Source of the DNA: an uncultured Christensenella sp.
GTDB lineage: Bacteria > Bacillota > Clostridia > Christensenellales > UBA1242
DNA: 64,000 nt
Reading direction: 5' to 3'
Assembly (NCBI GenBank): GCA_905195085.1
Contig: CAJJUK010000002.1
Coordinates: 1 to 64,000 of the forward strand
Below, piece by piece: positions 29,528 to 38,690 of the stretch. Position 1 is the stretch's first letter. Every line of letters starts with the position of its first letter. The translations under genes were made by a program, and so were the position numbers. The notes under the pieces were generated by a model. That model was not told where the DNA came from, did no database searches, and was given only the letters and a program-made list of their open reading frames with translations.

Positions 29528-30598
29528 TAAATATTCTCTCAAATTTTTTCTTAAATTAATTTCTGTGTTTTTTATGTTTTCTTCAAGCGATAAATTTCTA
29601 TCATTTATGCTTATAATTTCAAAATCATTTTCTTTTGAATTGTTTACACCGCAAAATGCAACAAAATTTTTGTCATTACACTTCTTTTTAAGAGAATAAA
29701 CAACCTTTCCAAACTTTGATTGGCTATCGATTTTTCCTTCACCAGTAATCACCAAATCTGCTCTTTTTATTTTGTTTTCAATATTCATAAGATTAAAAAA
29801 GGTTTCAATTCCACTTTGAAGTTGAGCATCCAAAAAGAACATGGCACCGGCTCCAAGACCGCCCGCAGCACCTGCTCCTTCAACAGAGGAAAAATCTTGT
29901 CCATAAGACTTACAAACTGAACTGAAAGCTTTCAGATTGTCGTCCAAAAAAACAGCTTCCTCATCAGTGGCACCTTTTTGCTTTGCATAGACAAATGCCG
30001 CTCCAGTCTTTCCATATAAAACATTTTTAACATCACATAAAGCAACAAACTTAACTTCTTTATTATTTTTCGGAAAAATGATTTTTTTAATCTGACTCAA
30101 TGAACCACCCGTTGGAACAAACTCTTCGCCTTTTTCATTAAGAAATTTGTAACCAACACCAGCAGCCATTCCGCATCCGGCATCATTTGTTGAACTTCCA
30201 CCCAACGTCAAGTAAATCAATTTCGCACCTTTTTGTATGGCATCAGAAATTTGCTCGCCCATTCCAAAAGTGGTTGTTTTTAGTGGATTTTTAAATTTCG
30301 TTTTTAACAGACCTGCCGTTTCTGCACACTCAATAAATGCAACATCACCCTTAATTGCATAACGAGCCTCTGTTTTTTCGAAGTTTGCGTTGGCAAATTT
30401 CTTTTGAATAATTTTTGCATTTAGATTCCTTACAAAGCAGTCTAAACTTCCTTCCCCACCATCTGCAAGTGGGCAAACAATAACTTCAATTTTTTCATCA
30501 AACTTTTTTATTTCATCTCTTGCGATTTCACAAAATTGCTCCGCCGTCAAACTTCCCTTAAATTTATCTGGAGCCACTAAAACAGTTTTTAATTTCAT
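29507..30598 (-). CDS. glycerate kinase, GarK/GlxK type (glycerate 2-kinase)
   Basis: A 363-residue enzyme of the type I glycerate kinase family, which phosphorylates D-glycerate with ATP. Family marks: the start VLVAPDKFKGSLTAEQFCE, PLADGGEGSLDCFV, the glycine-rich LGGSSTNDAGCGMAAGVG, and the late AGGLGAGAMFFLDA with TGEGKIDSQSKFGKV. Length is normal. The gene lies 1 bp after the C69 peptidase gene, so the two form an operon, although no metabolic link between glycerate and dipeptide breakdown is obvious. Confidence 0.93.
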   Translation of the reverse strand: MKLKTVLVAPDKFKGSLTAEQFCEIARDEIKKFDEKIEVIVCPLADGGEGSLDCFVRNLNAKIIQKKFANANFEKTEARYAIKGDVAFIECAETAGLLKTKFKNPLKTTTFGMGEQISDAIQKGAKLIYLTLGGSSTNDAGCGMAAGVGYKFLNEKGEEFVPTGGSLSQIKKIIFPKNNKEVKFVALCDVKNVLYGKTGAAFVYAKQKGATDEEAVFLDDNLKAFSSVCKSYGQDFSSVEGAGAAGGLGAGAMFFLDAQLQSGIETFFNLMNIENKIKRADLVITGEGKIDSQSKFGKVVYSLKKKCNDKNFVAFCGVNNSKENDFEIISINDRNLSLEENIKNTEINLRKNLREYLKNKTDK

Positions 30599-30599
30599 G

Positions 30600-31829
30600 T
30601 CAAAAACCTTTGTATTCTTTACTTAAAATTCTAGTTTTCTTATTCCAGTAATTTCTAAAATATAATCCGCCATGAATGTGAATCTTTTTATCTTTAACTC
30701 TGTCAAGATAGGAGTCAACAAAGGCATTTTCCTTATCAAAACAATACTCAGAAACCTTTGCAAGTTCAGTTTCATTTTTTGCATCTGATGCTTTTCTGAT
30801 GAATTCTTCTTGCAATTGTTCTGCAGCTTGCAAATATTCATCAACATCTATGTTCCCACTCATGATGTGTCTATTCAATTTTTCATGCTTAAGCCAATAT
30901 TTCAAAGCAACTTCTTCATCTTCAGGCAAAATTTCTGCATCTTTTGTAAGTGGTTTGTAAATTGAAAGACATGGAAAAGATGAACCAGTAACAAAATACA
31001 TCTTATTTATTTCTCCAAAATAACTTCCCGTTGTTTGATCTCCAAAAAGATTTCCTGCATGCATACAAACACTATCGGTTGAACTTTTGTTGACATCAAC
31101 CTTATTGGAACTATGGCAGCATAATGTTTTTTTCATCAAATCAAAAGGCTCTCCTTCTTGCGTCAAAGCATCAAAAGTTGCCTTTTTTCTTTTTTCAGCA
31201 CCAGCCACTAATGTGAAAAGATTGTTTTGAAATTTCTTTTTGAAATCTCCTTCAAAATTTGATGATTTTCGATCATAATCTTCTCCAATGCTTAAACAAT
31301 TGGAAATCGTTGCAATGTCCATAACTTTTTTTACGACATAATTTCTTCCAGCTGTTTCAAGAACATATGCTTCATCGTTGTCAGCAATTAAGAACGCATT
31401 ATCATAATAAAATTTTTTATCAAATCCACAGTTGCCGTGTTGCCCATAAGTCTCAAGCAGGGAGATTATGCAATCCACTGCCTCGCTTGATGTTTTGCAT
31501 CTTTCCAATGCAAGACGCAACATATCCATGCCAATAAGTCCATTTTGTTTTTCTCTCTTGACATTCGTAAAAACTGCCTCATTACCAATGTTGAGACCAA
31601 ACTCATTCCAACCCATTTCAGCACCCCAAATCCAATGCGGTTTTAAAAGCACGCACGCATTTGTATACTCCACCTGTGGAATTTCAATATAAGTTGTTTT
31701 TACCATTTCACCTTTTTTAAAATTTCTTTCAGGTTCCCTAATCATAAGGTGGGCCTCATTTGGTGAACGGTCACTATTTTTGCCGAAATAACTTTTCCCA
31801 TTCCTTTTAAAATAAATAGTATCACACAT
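30600..31829 (-). CDS. C69-family dipeptidase / secernin-like hydrolase
   Basis: A 409-residue N-terminal-nucleophile hydrolase. After Met removal Cys2 would be the nucleophile (MCDTIYFKRNGKSYFGKNSD), the hallmark of peptidase family C69 and secernins. Further family segments are PNEAHLMIREPER, WIWGAEMGWNEFGLNIGNEA, the QHGNCGF loop and SVCMHAG. No signal peptide is present, so it is cytoplasmic. Family members hydrolyse dipeptides or other small amides. It is first in an operon with glycerate kinase. Confidence 0.88.
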   Translation of the reverse strand: MCDTIYFKRNGKSYFGKNSDRSPNEAHLMIREPERNFKKGEMVKTTYIEIPQVEYTNACVLLKPHWIWGAEMGWNEFGLNIGNEAVFTNVKREKQNGLIGMDMLRLALERCKTSSEAVDCIISLLETYGQHGNCGFDKKFYYDNAFLIADNDEAYVLETAGRNYVVKKVMDIATISNCLSIGEDYDRKSSNFEGDFKKKFQNNLFTLVAGAEKRKKATFDALTQEGEPFDLMKKTLCCHSSNKVDVNKSSTDSVCMHAGNLFGDQTTGSYFGEINKMYFVTGSSFPCLSIYKPLTKDAEILPEDEEVALKYWLKHEKLNRHIMSGNIDVDEYLQAAEQLQEEFIRKASDAKNETELAKVSEYCFDKENAFVDSYLDRVKDKKIHIHGGLYFRNYWNKKTRILSKEYKGF

Positions 31830-31921
31830 AATCTATCCTCCTTCAAATTATGTTTTGAAACTTATTAAAGCCGTTTCTGAAATTGGTAAAATTCAAATTT
31901 GCAATCATCGTTTCTTTCTTT

Positions 31922-33037
31922 TTAGAACAATCTGTTTCCGTATCTTTTGACAACCTTTTCAAAAGGTAGTTTTTTGAAATCTCTCATAAATCTTGCTCTC
32001 TCATATGACTTAAGCGTTGAGCGTTTAATCATTGGGTTGTGTTTTATTGCCTTGTCAAAATCCACTTGACGGTAAGTTGTTTTGTCTTTAATCTCATCAA
32101 ACAACTCCTGCCCTTTTTGAGAATGAATCAAAACCAGAGAAATTCCTTTTCCATCATTCAAATCAGGGACAACCCTTTTTGCTCCCCAAAAGTCTGCCAG
32201 TGTTATGTCACTTGGTCTATGAATGTCTTTGAAAGCACATTTGTGACATGATGGTCTGAGACATTTGTTGAAGAAAAAGAATTTCATCATCGGATCTTTG
32301 TAATTTGGTGACTTGATATATTCAGTCCCATTATCAAAAGACATATAAAAAGAAGTTTTCTTTTGTCCTTCAATTTTCTTTCGGAAAGAAACACTTGTCA
32401 CTTTTGCCTGGGCATCATTCTCTCGATATTGCACATAGTTTTCCCAAACTTTTGGAGAAGGAACACCATGACAAATTATATCCTGTGTATATAAGTTTTC
32501 ATAAGGTTTGACCAAGAACTTCAAAAGCCCGCCGATTTGACAAGGAGTTCCCGTAAACAAAACTTTTCTGCCAGAGTCAAGAAATTTTTTTGCGTCTTTA
32601 TAACATTCTCCGATTCGACTTTGGACATATTTTGAAACTCTCAACTTTTTCAAATCTTCAACTTTTTCAATGCCAATATGTTCAACTCCAAAGTTCTCAT
32701 TGAAAGCAGCACCAAAAACAACTCCACCCTGTGACAAAACACATTCTGCAAGCAAAGAAAATGCACCACCCGAAGAAGAATTCAATCTCACTTGCAAATC
32801 ATTGTTGACAACGGCATAGGCCTTTGGAAATTCGTTTATCTGACTTTGTTCGATTTTTTGTTTATGCAAAATAGGACAAATCCTTTCACACAAACCACAA
32901 TTAATACAACGCTCCATGTCAATTTTTGGATATAAAAATCCTTCATCGTCATAGACCATTTCAATACATTGTTTGGGGCAAATGCTTGCACAAGCATGAC
33001 AGCCACAACACTTTCTCTTGTCTGTTATGGCAATCAT
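31922..33037 (-). CDS. F420 hydrogenase/dehydrogenase beta-subunit-like oxidoreductase with two 4Fe-4S motifs
   Basis: A 371-residue protein. The N-terminal 60 residues are a two-cluster ferredoxin domain (Cys10, Cys13, Cys16, Cys20 and CINCGLCERICP about 42-54). The rest is the FrhB/FdhB-type flavin domain (SSSGGAFSLLAECVLSQGG, FTGTPCQIGGLLKFL, DIICHGVPSPKVW, DITLADFWGA, KGISLVLIHSQKG). In Bacillota such proteins occur in exopolysaccharide clusters beside pyruvyltransferases, as here, and not in F420 metabolism. The start ATG follows directly on the upstream stop (TAAATG). Its only ribosome-site candidate is the G9 tract that encodes the end of the upstream protein. Confidence 0.88.
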   Translation of the reverse strand: MIAITDKRKCCGCHACASICPKQCIEMVYDDEGFLYPKIDMERCINCGLCERICPILHKQKIEQSQINEFPKAYAVVNNDLQVRLNSSSGGAFSLLAECVLSQGGVVFGAAFNENFGVEHIGIEKVEDLKKLRVSKYVQSRIGECYKDAKKFLDSGRKVLFTGTPCQIGGLLKFLVKPYENLYTQDIICHGVPSPKVWENYVQYRENDAQAKVTSVSFRKKIEGQKKTSFYMSFDNGTEYIKSPNYKDPMMKFFFFNKCLRPSCHKCAFKDIHRPSDITLADFWGAKRVVPDLNDGKGISLVLIHSQKGQELFDEIKDKTTYRQVDFDKAIKHNPMIKRSTLKSYERARFMRDFKKLPFEKVVKRYGNRLF

Positions 33038-34093
33038 TTATGTCCCCCCCCCACGAGTTTCAATGCTGTTTAAAGCATTTTTGAGGAAGGAAAGACTCTT
33101 CTCTCTTTCTTGTTTGATTTTTTCTCTCACTTCTGAATAATCCAACGCAAAATAATCTTTTTCTTGCAGTTTTTCCCAGTTTCTATCTTCAAGATCAGTC
33201 ATTTTCAAAAGAGTTTTAATTCTTGATTTTGTGCTTTTGAAAGATAAGAAAGACACAAAAGGTTTTTCCAAAATGATTGACATGGCATGTCCATGGAAAG
33301 AATTTGTGCAAACCAGTTTTGCACCAAGAAGCAAATCAATAAATTGACTTGGGTTTGCTTTGTAGAACTTATCAAATGATTTGTTCATGTTGACAACTTC
33401 AAGGTTATATTTTTTTGCAATTTCTTTGACTTTTTGCTTATATTCTTTCTTTGGCGCAAGGAAATATGTCACAATATAATCTTTTGGTTTGTTTTTGACA
33501 GGTTCCGCAAACTTCTCCCAATCTTTTTTCTCCAAAAGGAAAGTTGGGTCAACAACCAATTCTGCTTTTCCAGCACCAATTTGCTTCTCAATGATGTTCT
33601 TCCCTTCATTTTCTCTGACGGAAAGATATTTGATATGAGAAAGTCCCTCAGAAAATTCACCTTTCAATTTTTCTGGCAAACTTTCAATCCCAAAACTTGG
33701 AGCATAAGCAACACATTTTTCTTTGTCAGCAAATTTCAAAAAACTAACAAATTTGTTTGCCATATATTTCGGATTCCAAACCTGATCACTTCCAATGATG
33801 AAAGCATCAAACTCGTCGTTAAGTTTTTCCAATTTTTTCTTGGAATAGTTGTTGATTATGACATTGTGAAAATGTTTTTTGGTATGTTTTTTTGATTTGT
33901 TCATTCTGCTTATAACAGGAATGAAAGGCAAACAACCTGCAACAGGCAAAACATAGGCATAAACTTTCTTTGGTGTGATTGCAAAAGTGGTAACTTCATG
34001 ACCCATTTTGATCAATGTTTGCTCCAAAGCATAGTTTTGCAGTCTATTCCCATGATTAAAGAAATCATAAATTGTGACAATCCCAACTTTCAT
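33038..34093 (-). CDS. polysaccharide pyruvyltransferase-family protein
   Basis: A 351-residue member of the CsaB/PssM-like family, which adds ketal-linked pyruvate to cell-envelope glycans. Marks: VTIYDFFNHGNRLQNYALEQ at the start, DAFIIGSDQVWNPKY, YLSVRENEGK, VVDPTFLL, and the C-terminal glycosyltransferase-like CTNSFHGHAMSIILEKPFVSF. The last residues are Arg-Gly-Gly-Gly-Thr encoded by a G9 tract (33044-33052 on the plus strand as C9). A one-base change would alter the C-terminus and the overlap with the next gene. Cytoplasmic, probably acting on a lipid-linked or nucleotide-linked glycan precursor. Confidence 0.88.
   Translation of the reverse strand: MKVGIVTIYDFFNHGNRLQNYALEQTLIKMGHEVTTFAITPKKVYAYVLPVAGCLPFIPVISRMNKSKKHTKKHFHNVIINNYSKKKLEKLNDEFDAFIIGSDQVWNPKYMANKFVSFLKFADKEKCVAYAPSFGIESLPEKLKGEFSEGLSHIKYLSVRENEGKNIIEKQIGAGKAELVVDPTFLLEKKDWEKFAEPVKNKPKDYIVTYFLAPKKEYKQKVKEIAKKYNLEVVNMNKSFDKFYKANPSQFIDLLLGAKLVCTNSFHGHAMSIILEKPFVSFLSFKSTKSRIKTLLKMTDLEDRNWEKLQEKDYFALDYSEVREKIKQEREKSLSFLKNALNSIETRGGGT
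33044..33052. repeat. C9/G9 tract at a gene end and next gene's ribosome-site position
   Basis: Nine consecutive C on the plus strand encode the Gly-Gly-Gly of the pyruvyltransferase-like C-terminus and lie 6-14 nt upstream of the ATG of the next gene, where its ribosome site must be. Confidence 0.9.
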
Positions 34094-34105
34094 TTTTTTG
34101 TCCTT

Positions 34106-35092
34106 TTATTTTGTCTTTTGTGCCGACTTTTTGCGTTTTTTAAGTTTCTTCCCCACCATAAAGAAATTTGTTCTCTTGTTTGAATAGAAAATCACAATCA
34201 AAGATGCAAAAAGAACAATGGAAATCAAAATAACCAAAACCATCCAACCCGCGGTGATTTTATGTCCGAAGAAATCCAAATTGAAGTAACTATCAAGCAG
34301 GTTTGTCAACACATCTTCTGGAATGTCCAAATGTCTAATGATTCCACCCATAAAATAATTTCTGAATAGTCCCGCAGAATATGTCCCTGGGATGAAACAA
34401 GCAATGTATTGCATATAATTTGGAAGCATAGAAAATGGAAGATATGCTCCAATCAAAAATCCTATTGCCGCACTAAACACACCATTAAGCGCCGCCAATG
34501 CACTTGTTGACTTGATGAATCCGCAAATAAGCACCATAAAGAATGATGAAGACAGAACTGAAATGACCATGACGCAAACTATTGTCAAGAAATCGGCAAA
34601 ACTCATCATAAGCCCACCAGTTCCGGCAAGATAGCAAATTGCAAGCATCAAAACAATGAAGCAAATTGTGAAAGTAATCAAGAAGCAAGAAATGATGTAA
34701 CTCAAATAAAGCACCCATCTCTTGACAGGAGAAGAAATGATGTCGTTGACATTTCCACTCATTCTGTCACGAACCATGACGATGTTGGCATTCAATGCAA
34801 CGGTGATGCAAGAAACACCCATAACACCAGAAATCATCCAGTTGTTGACAATTGCTTTGACTTCTGTGTCGGTGATCATTCCTGCATATCCTTGAGACTC
34901 GAACATATCCATAATGGAATTTGCTTGCAAATCTCCCAAAAACAAAATATAAACCAAAAGAATGATGATAGGTGCCAAAACAGAGAAGAACACCGTCATC
35001 TTGTCCTTCATATACAACTTGATGTTTCTTTTGATCAAAACACCGAGCGATAACCAATTGCTACATTTATTCGTTGTTTTCTCCATGTTCAA
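34106..35092 (-). CDS. ABC-2-type transporter permease
   Basis: A 328-residue membrane protein with six helices. The first (MTVFFSVLAPIIILLVYILF) is followed by a loop of about 60 residues and five more closely spaced helices, ending in SIVLFASLIVIFYS and a Lys/Arg-rich tail (KKLKKRKKSAQKTK). The block MVRDRMSGNVNDIISSPVKRW is the cytoplasmic coupling helix of ABC-2 exporters. It overlaps the ATPase gene by 26 bp, so both proteins are coupled. Probable export of a drug, lipid or antimicrobial; substrate unknown. Confidence 0.9.
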   Translation of the reverse strand: MNMEKTTNKCSNWLSLGVLIKRNIKLYMKDKMTVFFSVLAPIIILLVYILFLGDLQANSIMDMFESQGYAGMITDTEVKAIVNNWMISGVMGVSCITVALNANIVMVRDRMSGNVNDIISSPVKRWVLYLSYIISCFLITFTICFIVLMLAICYLAGTGGLMMSFADFLTIVCVMVISVLSSSFFMVLICGFIKSTSALAALNGVFSAAIGFLIGAYLPFSMLPNYMQYIACFIPGTYSAGLFRNYFMGGIIRHLDIPEDVLTNLLDSYFNLDFFGHKITAGWMVLVILISIVLFASLIVIFYSNKRTNFFMVGKKLKKRKKSAQKTK

Positions 35093-35999
35093 AATTCTTC
35101 CCCGTAATACTTAGGAACACGTCGTCCATGTCCCCTTTTAATATTTCAAAATCTGTCAGATATTTGTCGTACTTATTCAAATAATATTTTGCCTCTTCAC
35201 TGTTTTTGATTTTAATCTTGTAATATTCTCCAGAATATTCCAACTTTTTCCCTGTGTCCTTTTTGAACTCATCTTCAAAGTCTTCATTTTCTGGCATAAA
35301 TGCTTTGATGTAATCTCCAGCATAAAGAGTTTTCAACTTGTGTGGAGTGTCATTCGCAACAATATGTCCTGAGTCCAACATAACCACCCTGTCTGCCTTG
35401 TTTGCTTCTTCCATATAGTGCGTTGTCAAAAAAACTGTCATTTTTCTTGATTGACGCAAGTCTTCAATCAAGTTCCAAATCTTTCTTCTGGTTTGTGGGT
35501 CAAGTCCTGTTGTAGGTTCGTCCAAAATCAAAATCTTTGGATAGTTGATAAGCGCTCTTGCAATGTCCACTCTTCTTCTTTGCCCGCCACTAAGATTTTT
35601 CACGGTCTTTTTCAAAAGTTTTCCAAGATCAAGAAGTTCTGTGATTTCCCAAACTCTTTCCTTCAAGGCTTTGCCTTTGAGTCCATAGAAACCACCCCTG
35701 ATCATCAAGTTTTCTTTGACAGTCAAAATTCCGTCAAGTGTAGAATTTTGGAAAACAACACCGATCAAGTGTTTGATTTCATTGGCGTCCTTGTCCAAAT
35801 CAAGCCCATTAATCAAAATTTGTCCACTATCCTTTTTGAGAATCGAACAAATGATATTGATTGTGGTGGATTTCCCCGCCCCATTCAATCCAAGAAAAGC
35901 AAAAAGACTACCTTCTTTCACATTGAAAGAAATTCCATCGACCGCTTTAACATCACCATAATATTTTTTCAGGTCGTGTATTTCAATTATATTTTTCAT
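35067..35999 (-). CDS. ABC transporter ATP-binding protein
   Basis: A 310-residue DrrA/CcmA-type ATPase. Walker A GLNGAGKST (37-45), Q-loop in VVFQNSTLDG, signature LSGGQRRRVD, Walker B ILILDEPTTGLD and switch His in FLTTHYMEEA are intact. The C-terminal 90 residues are the extension typical of multidrug or lantibiotic exporter ATPases (KAFMPENEDFEDEF). It forms an exporter with the permease encoded downstream. The start is ATG 35999, with a promoter at 36035-36063. Confidence 0.93.
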   Translation of the reverse strand: MKNIIEIHDLKKYYGDVKAVDGISFNVKEGSLFAFLGLNGAGKSTTINIICSILKKDSGQILINGLDLDKDANEIKHLIGVVFQNSTLDGILTVKENLMIRGGFYGLKGKALKERVWEITELLDLGKLLKKTVKNLSGGQRRRVDIARALINYPKILILDEPTTGLDPQTRRKIWNLIEDLRQSRKMTVFLTTHYMEEANKADRVVMLDSGHIVANDTPHKLKTLYAGDYIKAFMPENEDFEDEFKKDTGKKLEYSGEYYKIKIKNSEEAKYYLNKYDKYLTDFEILKGDMDDVFLSITGKNFEHGENNE

Positions 36000-36034
36000 T
36001 CCATATCCTTATAGATAGTTAATTTTTCTTATAC

Positions 36035-36063
36035 ATTATATCACACACAAGCCAAATCGCCAA
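36035..36063 (-). promoter_or_regulatory. promoter of the ABC exporter operon
   Basis: On the minus strand TTGGCG (36063-36058), a 17-nt spacer and a perfect TATAAT (36040-36035). Confidence 0.5.
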
Positions 36064-36196
36064 AAGAATACTGCTTTATGCAGGAATATTTTTTAAATTA
36101 ATTTGTCAATTATATTGCAAAAATCGACAAAATAGTCTATACTATATATAGAATAAATTTTATGCAAGAATACAATATTAAGGGGGTTGAAGAATT

Positions 36197-36607
36197 ATGG
36201 GACTTTTCGGAAAAAAGAAAAAAGAAAAAGTTGAAGAAAAAAAGGTAGAAAAAAAAGAAAAAGAAGTTGAAACAACAACTCCAAAAGCATCATCTTCTTC
36301 AAAAACCACAACAGCAAAAAGCACAAGAACAACCACTGCAAAAGCAAAAGCTGAAACTGCGACAAAAACAGAGAAAGAAGAAACCGTAAAATCAGAACCT
36401 GCAAAGAAAACAGGCAAAAAACCAATTTACAGAGTTCTGTACGACAAAGAAGCAAGAGTTTGGGTAATCAAAAAAGATGGTGCAAAAAGAACAATCGCTT
36501 CTTATGTGACCAAAGAAGAAGCATTAAACAGAGTTAAAGAACTTTCTGCATCAAATGATTTGAACTTTATTGTTCACAAAAAAGATGGAAAATTTCAAAA
36601 AAAATAA
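36197..36607 (+). CDS. DUF2188 protein with Lys/Thr/Ala-rich N-terminal half
   Basis: A 136-residue protein starting at ATG 36197 after AGGGGG. Residues 1-75 are a low-complexity, strongly basic tail (KKKKEKVEEKK, TTAKSTRTTTAKAKAETATK) like histone-H1-type tails. Residues about 78-135 are a DUF2188 domain (YRVLYDKEARVWVIKKDGAK, then YVTKEEALNRVKELSASNDL and FIVHKKDGKFQ), a small beta-alpha-beta module of unknown role seen in many Bacillota. Nucleic-acid binding is plausible from charge. Confidence 0.8.
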   Translation: MGLFGKKKKEKVEEKKVEKKEKEVETTTPKASSSSKTTTAKSTRTTTAKAKAETATKTEKEETVKSEPAKKTGKKPIYRVLYDKEARVWVIKKDGAKRTIASYVTKEEALNRVKELSASNDLNFIVHKKDGKFQKK

Positions 36608-36620
36608 AGGCATCAAACCT

Positions 36621-37202
36621 TTATTTTTCTTCTGGAAACTTTTTGAGTTTGATAATTTCCATCTCAGCTGTGTATAACTTCAGCAGTGTTATTCTTTTTC
36701 TTTTAAGTTCCGCACGTTGCAGGAAAAACGAATCAACCGCCTCCCAAATAAACACCCATGTTGCAATTTCAACAACAATCTCAAGATATACATTATAAAA
36801 ATAGACATGCATCAGCAAAAGTAGTGACATAAATGCAAGTCCAAGCAAAAGCATAATCAAAGAAAAAATGGCATTGCGTTTAAGTTCGTTTCTTGTTTCG
36901 ATGTATTCTTTTTTGTAATTGTTTTTAATTGCATCAACAACTTCTTGCTCGTCAGTTTTTGTGTTTGTGTAAAGTTTGATTTTGATGTCTTTGGCCATTG
37001 GAACAAATCTGGCCTTATCCCAAATGAATTCATCAAGCTCCGCATTAAGTTTTTCATTGCTGTCATAGTTGTAAGTTGAAAAAATTTGTTCATCTTCTTC
37101 AGCTTTGATACTTATGATTGCTCTGTCATCGCTTCCCTCAATGTAATCCTTGTCTTGCAAAATTTCTTTGTCTGCTTTTCTTAAATTTTTTCTGAAAATC
37201 AT
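36621..37202 (-). CDS. hypothetical two-helix membrane protein
   Basis: A 193-residue protein from ATG 37202 after GGAG. The first 110 residues are cytoplasmic and charged. Two membrane helices follow (AIFSLIMLLLGLAFMSLLLL and YLEIVVEIATWVFIWEAV), and a basic 35-residue tail ends the protein. The C-terminal third, with a helix pair then WEAVDSFFLQRAELKRKRI, is seen in uncharacterised Bacillota membrane proteins. No function can be given. Convergent with the DUF2188 gene. Confidence 0.65.
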   Translation of the reverse strand: MIFRKNLRKADKEILQDKDYIEGSDDRAIISIKAEEDEQIFSTYNYDSNEKLNAELDEFIWDKARFVPMAKDIKIKLYTNTKTDEQEVVDAIKNNYKKEYIETRNELKRNAIFSLIMLLLGLAFMSLLLLMHVYFYNVYLEIVVEIATWVFIWEAVDSFFLQRAELKRKRITLLKLYTAEMEIIKLKKFPEEK

Positions 37203-37353
37203 TTCGTCTCCTTGTCTTTATTATATCACAATGAACAGTTTTTAAAAAATAGAAATTAAAAGTTATATAATAAATTTGCAAACATAACTTAAATTGGTGG
37301 TTTTTTATATAGTTTTGTGATACAATCAAGCGAGAATAGCCACTGGAGATAAT

Positions 37354-38154
37354 ATGCTTAATGCCGTTTTTAGTTTTTATGATTGGTTGATTGAAAATGC
37401 AGATGTCATGGGTGATGGCCCTGGACTATGGTGCCCGTTGCACATCTCACTTATGTGTCTTCTTGCTGCATGGCTTGTCGCATGTTGGTTTTTGTGCAAA
37501 AAGTATAAAAAATTCGCTTTGAAAATGACATTTGTGCTTTGCATAATCATGTTGTTCTTCCGAGTTTTCAGAATGTGTTTGTTATATTTTTCAGGGACAC
37601 AAACTTTTGTGGAAATCTTGCCTTGGCATTTGTGTCATGTCATGAGTTTTGTCTTCCCTGCATTTTTCCTTACAAAAACAAAAAAGTTCTTCCTTCCTGT
37701 GCTTGTCGTGACCTTCTTTGGCGGAATCTTGACTTTTATTTTTGGAGATTATTACTACCTTTCCACCCTTTCTTTCTTGCACTATGAAAGTCTGCTTTTG
37801 CATTTCATCATGCCAACTGTCGTCATCGCCTGTATAGCAAGTGGCTATTTCAAAGTTCAGGTCAAAGAATTTTGGCAAGCATTTGTAGGAATCGTTCTTC
37901 TTGCAGGTTGGTCAATGATTGGAAATTCTTTGATTGACGGCGCAAACTACCTTTACTTGATGGAAAATGGACTTCCTTTTGACTTATTCTCGTTCATGAA
38001 TTGGCAGTATTCATATTTGCTCACTTACGCTGTGCTGGTTTTTGTGATCGCCGTCATAAGCATAACTCCATTTTATGTCTATGAAAAAGTCAAGAAAAGA
38101 AATTCGGATAAGAACTTTGAAATAATTATGAATGCAATAAAAGCCCAACTATAA
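37354..38154 (+). CDS. YwaF/TIGR02206-like integral membrane protein
   Basis: A 266-residue protein with about seven membrane helices, starting at ATG 37354 shortly after GGAG. The segment PLHISLMCLLAAWLVACW, then the conserved-looking ILPWHLCHVMSFVFPAF and LHYESLLLHFIMP, resembles the YwaF family of Bacillus (His-rich, seven-span, function unknown). The last 26 codons recur as a damaged copy at 38679-38758, after the following gene. Confidence 0.7.
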   Translation: MLNAVFSFYDWLIENADVMGDGPGLWCPLHISLMCLLAAWLVACWFLCKKYKKFALKMTFVLCIIMLFFRVFRMCLLYFSGTQTFVEILPWHLCHVMSFVFPAFFLTKTKKFFLPVLVVTFFGGILTFIFGDYYYLSTLSFLHYESLLLHFIMPTVVIACIASGYFKVQVKEFWQAFVGIVLLAGWSMIGNSLIDGANYLYLMENGLPFDLFSFMNWQYSYLLTYAVLVFVIAVISITPFYVYEKVKKRNSDKNFEIIMNAIKAQL

Positions 38155-38177
38155 AATTTGTAAACATGGGAGAGAAT

Positions 38178-38690
38178 ATGAAAGTCGAAACAAATAGATT
38201 AATCATACAAAAATTCAGTTTAAAACATATGAAAGACTTTAGGGACATAATTAAAGATTTTAACAATTCCAAATATGTGGCCTACGACAGACCTTTCCCA
38301 AAATCTGACAAAGAAATAGAACTTTTGGCCGAAAAGTTTTCAAACAATGATTTGTTTTTTGAAGTGGTTCTCAAAGACACTTCCAAAATGATTGGCTATG
38401 TATGTTTCTATAATAATCAAAATGATTTTGACATCGGTTATTGCTTTCATTCATGCTATTCAAAAAAGGGCTATGCTTTTGAAAGTTGCAGTGCTTTGAT
38501 AAAATGGATAGAAGATAATTGCCATGTTCATAAATTTACAGCTGGCACTGCCATTGAAAACAAACCTTCTGTCAACTTGCTAATAAAACTGGGATTTAAT
38601 TTAGTGAACACAGAAAAAATATCCTTTCAAAAGGATAGCAGTGGAAATGATATTGTATTTAATGGCGGAAATTTCGAATTATGTCTATGA
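38178..38690 (+). CDS. RimJ/RimL-type GNAT acetyltransferase
   Basis: A 170-residue GNAT enzyme starting at ATG 38178 behind GGGAGAG; an upstream in-frame ATG has no ribosome site. The N-terminus (METNRLIIQKFSLKHMKDF type) and the body (MIGYVCFYNNQNDFDIGYCF, HSCYSKKGYAFESCSALIKWI, TAGTAIENKPSVNLLIKLGF) match ribosomal-protein-type acetyltransferases that modify N-terminal amines or small molecules. The acetyl-CoA loop is somewhat degenerate (SKKGYA). The last four codons and the stop fall within the start of a copied piece of the YwaF-like gene. Confidence 0.82.
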   Translation: MKVETNRLIIQKFSLKHMKDFRDIIKDFNNSKYVAYDRPFPKSDKEIELLAEKFSNNDLFFEVVLKDTSKMIGYVCFYNNQNDFDIGYCFHSCYSKKGYAFESCSALIKWIEDNCHVHKFTAGTAIENKPSVNLLIKLGFNLVNTEKISFQKDSSGNDIVFNGGNFELCL

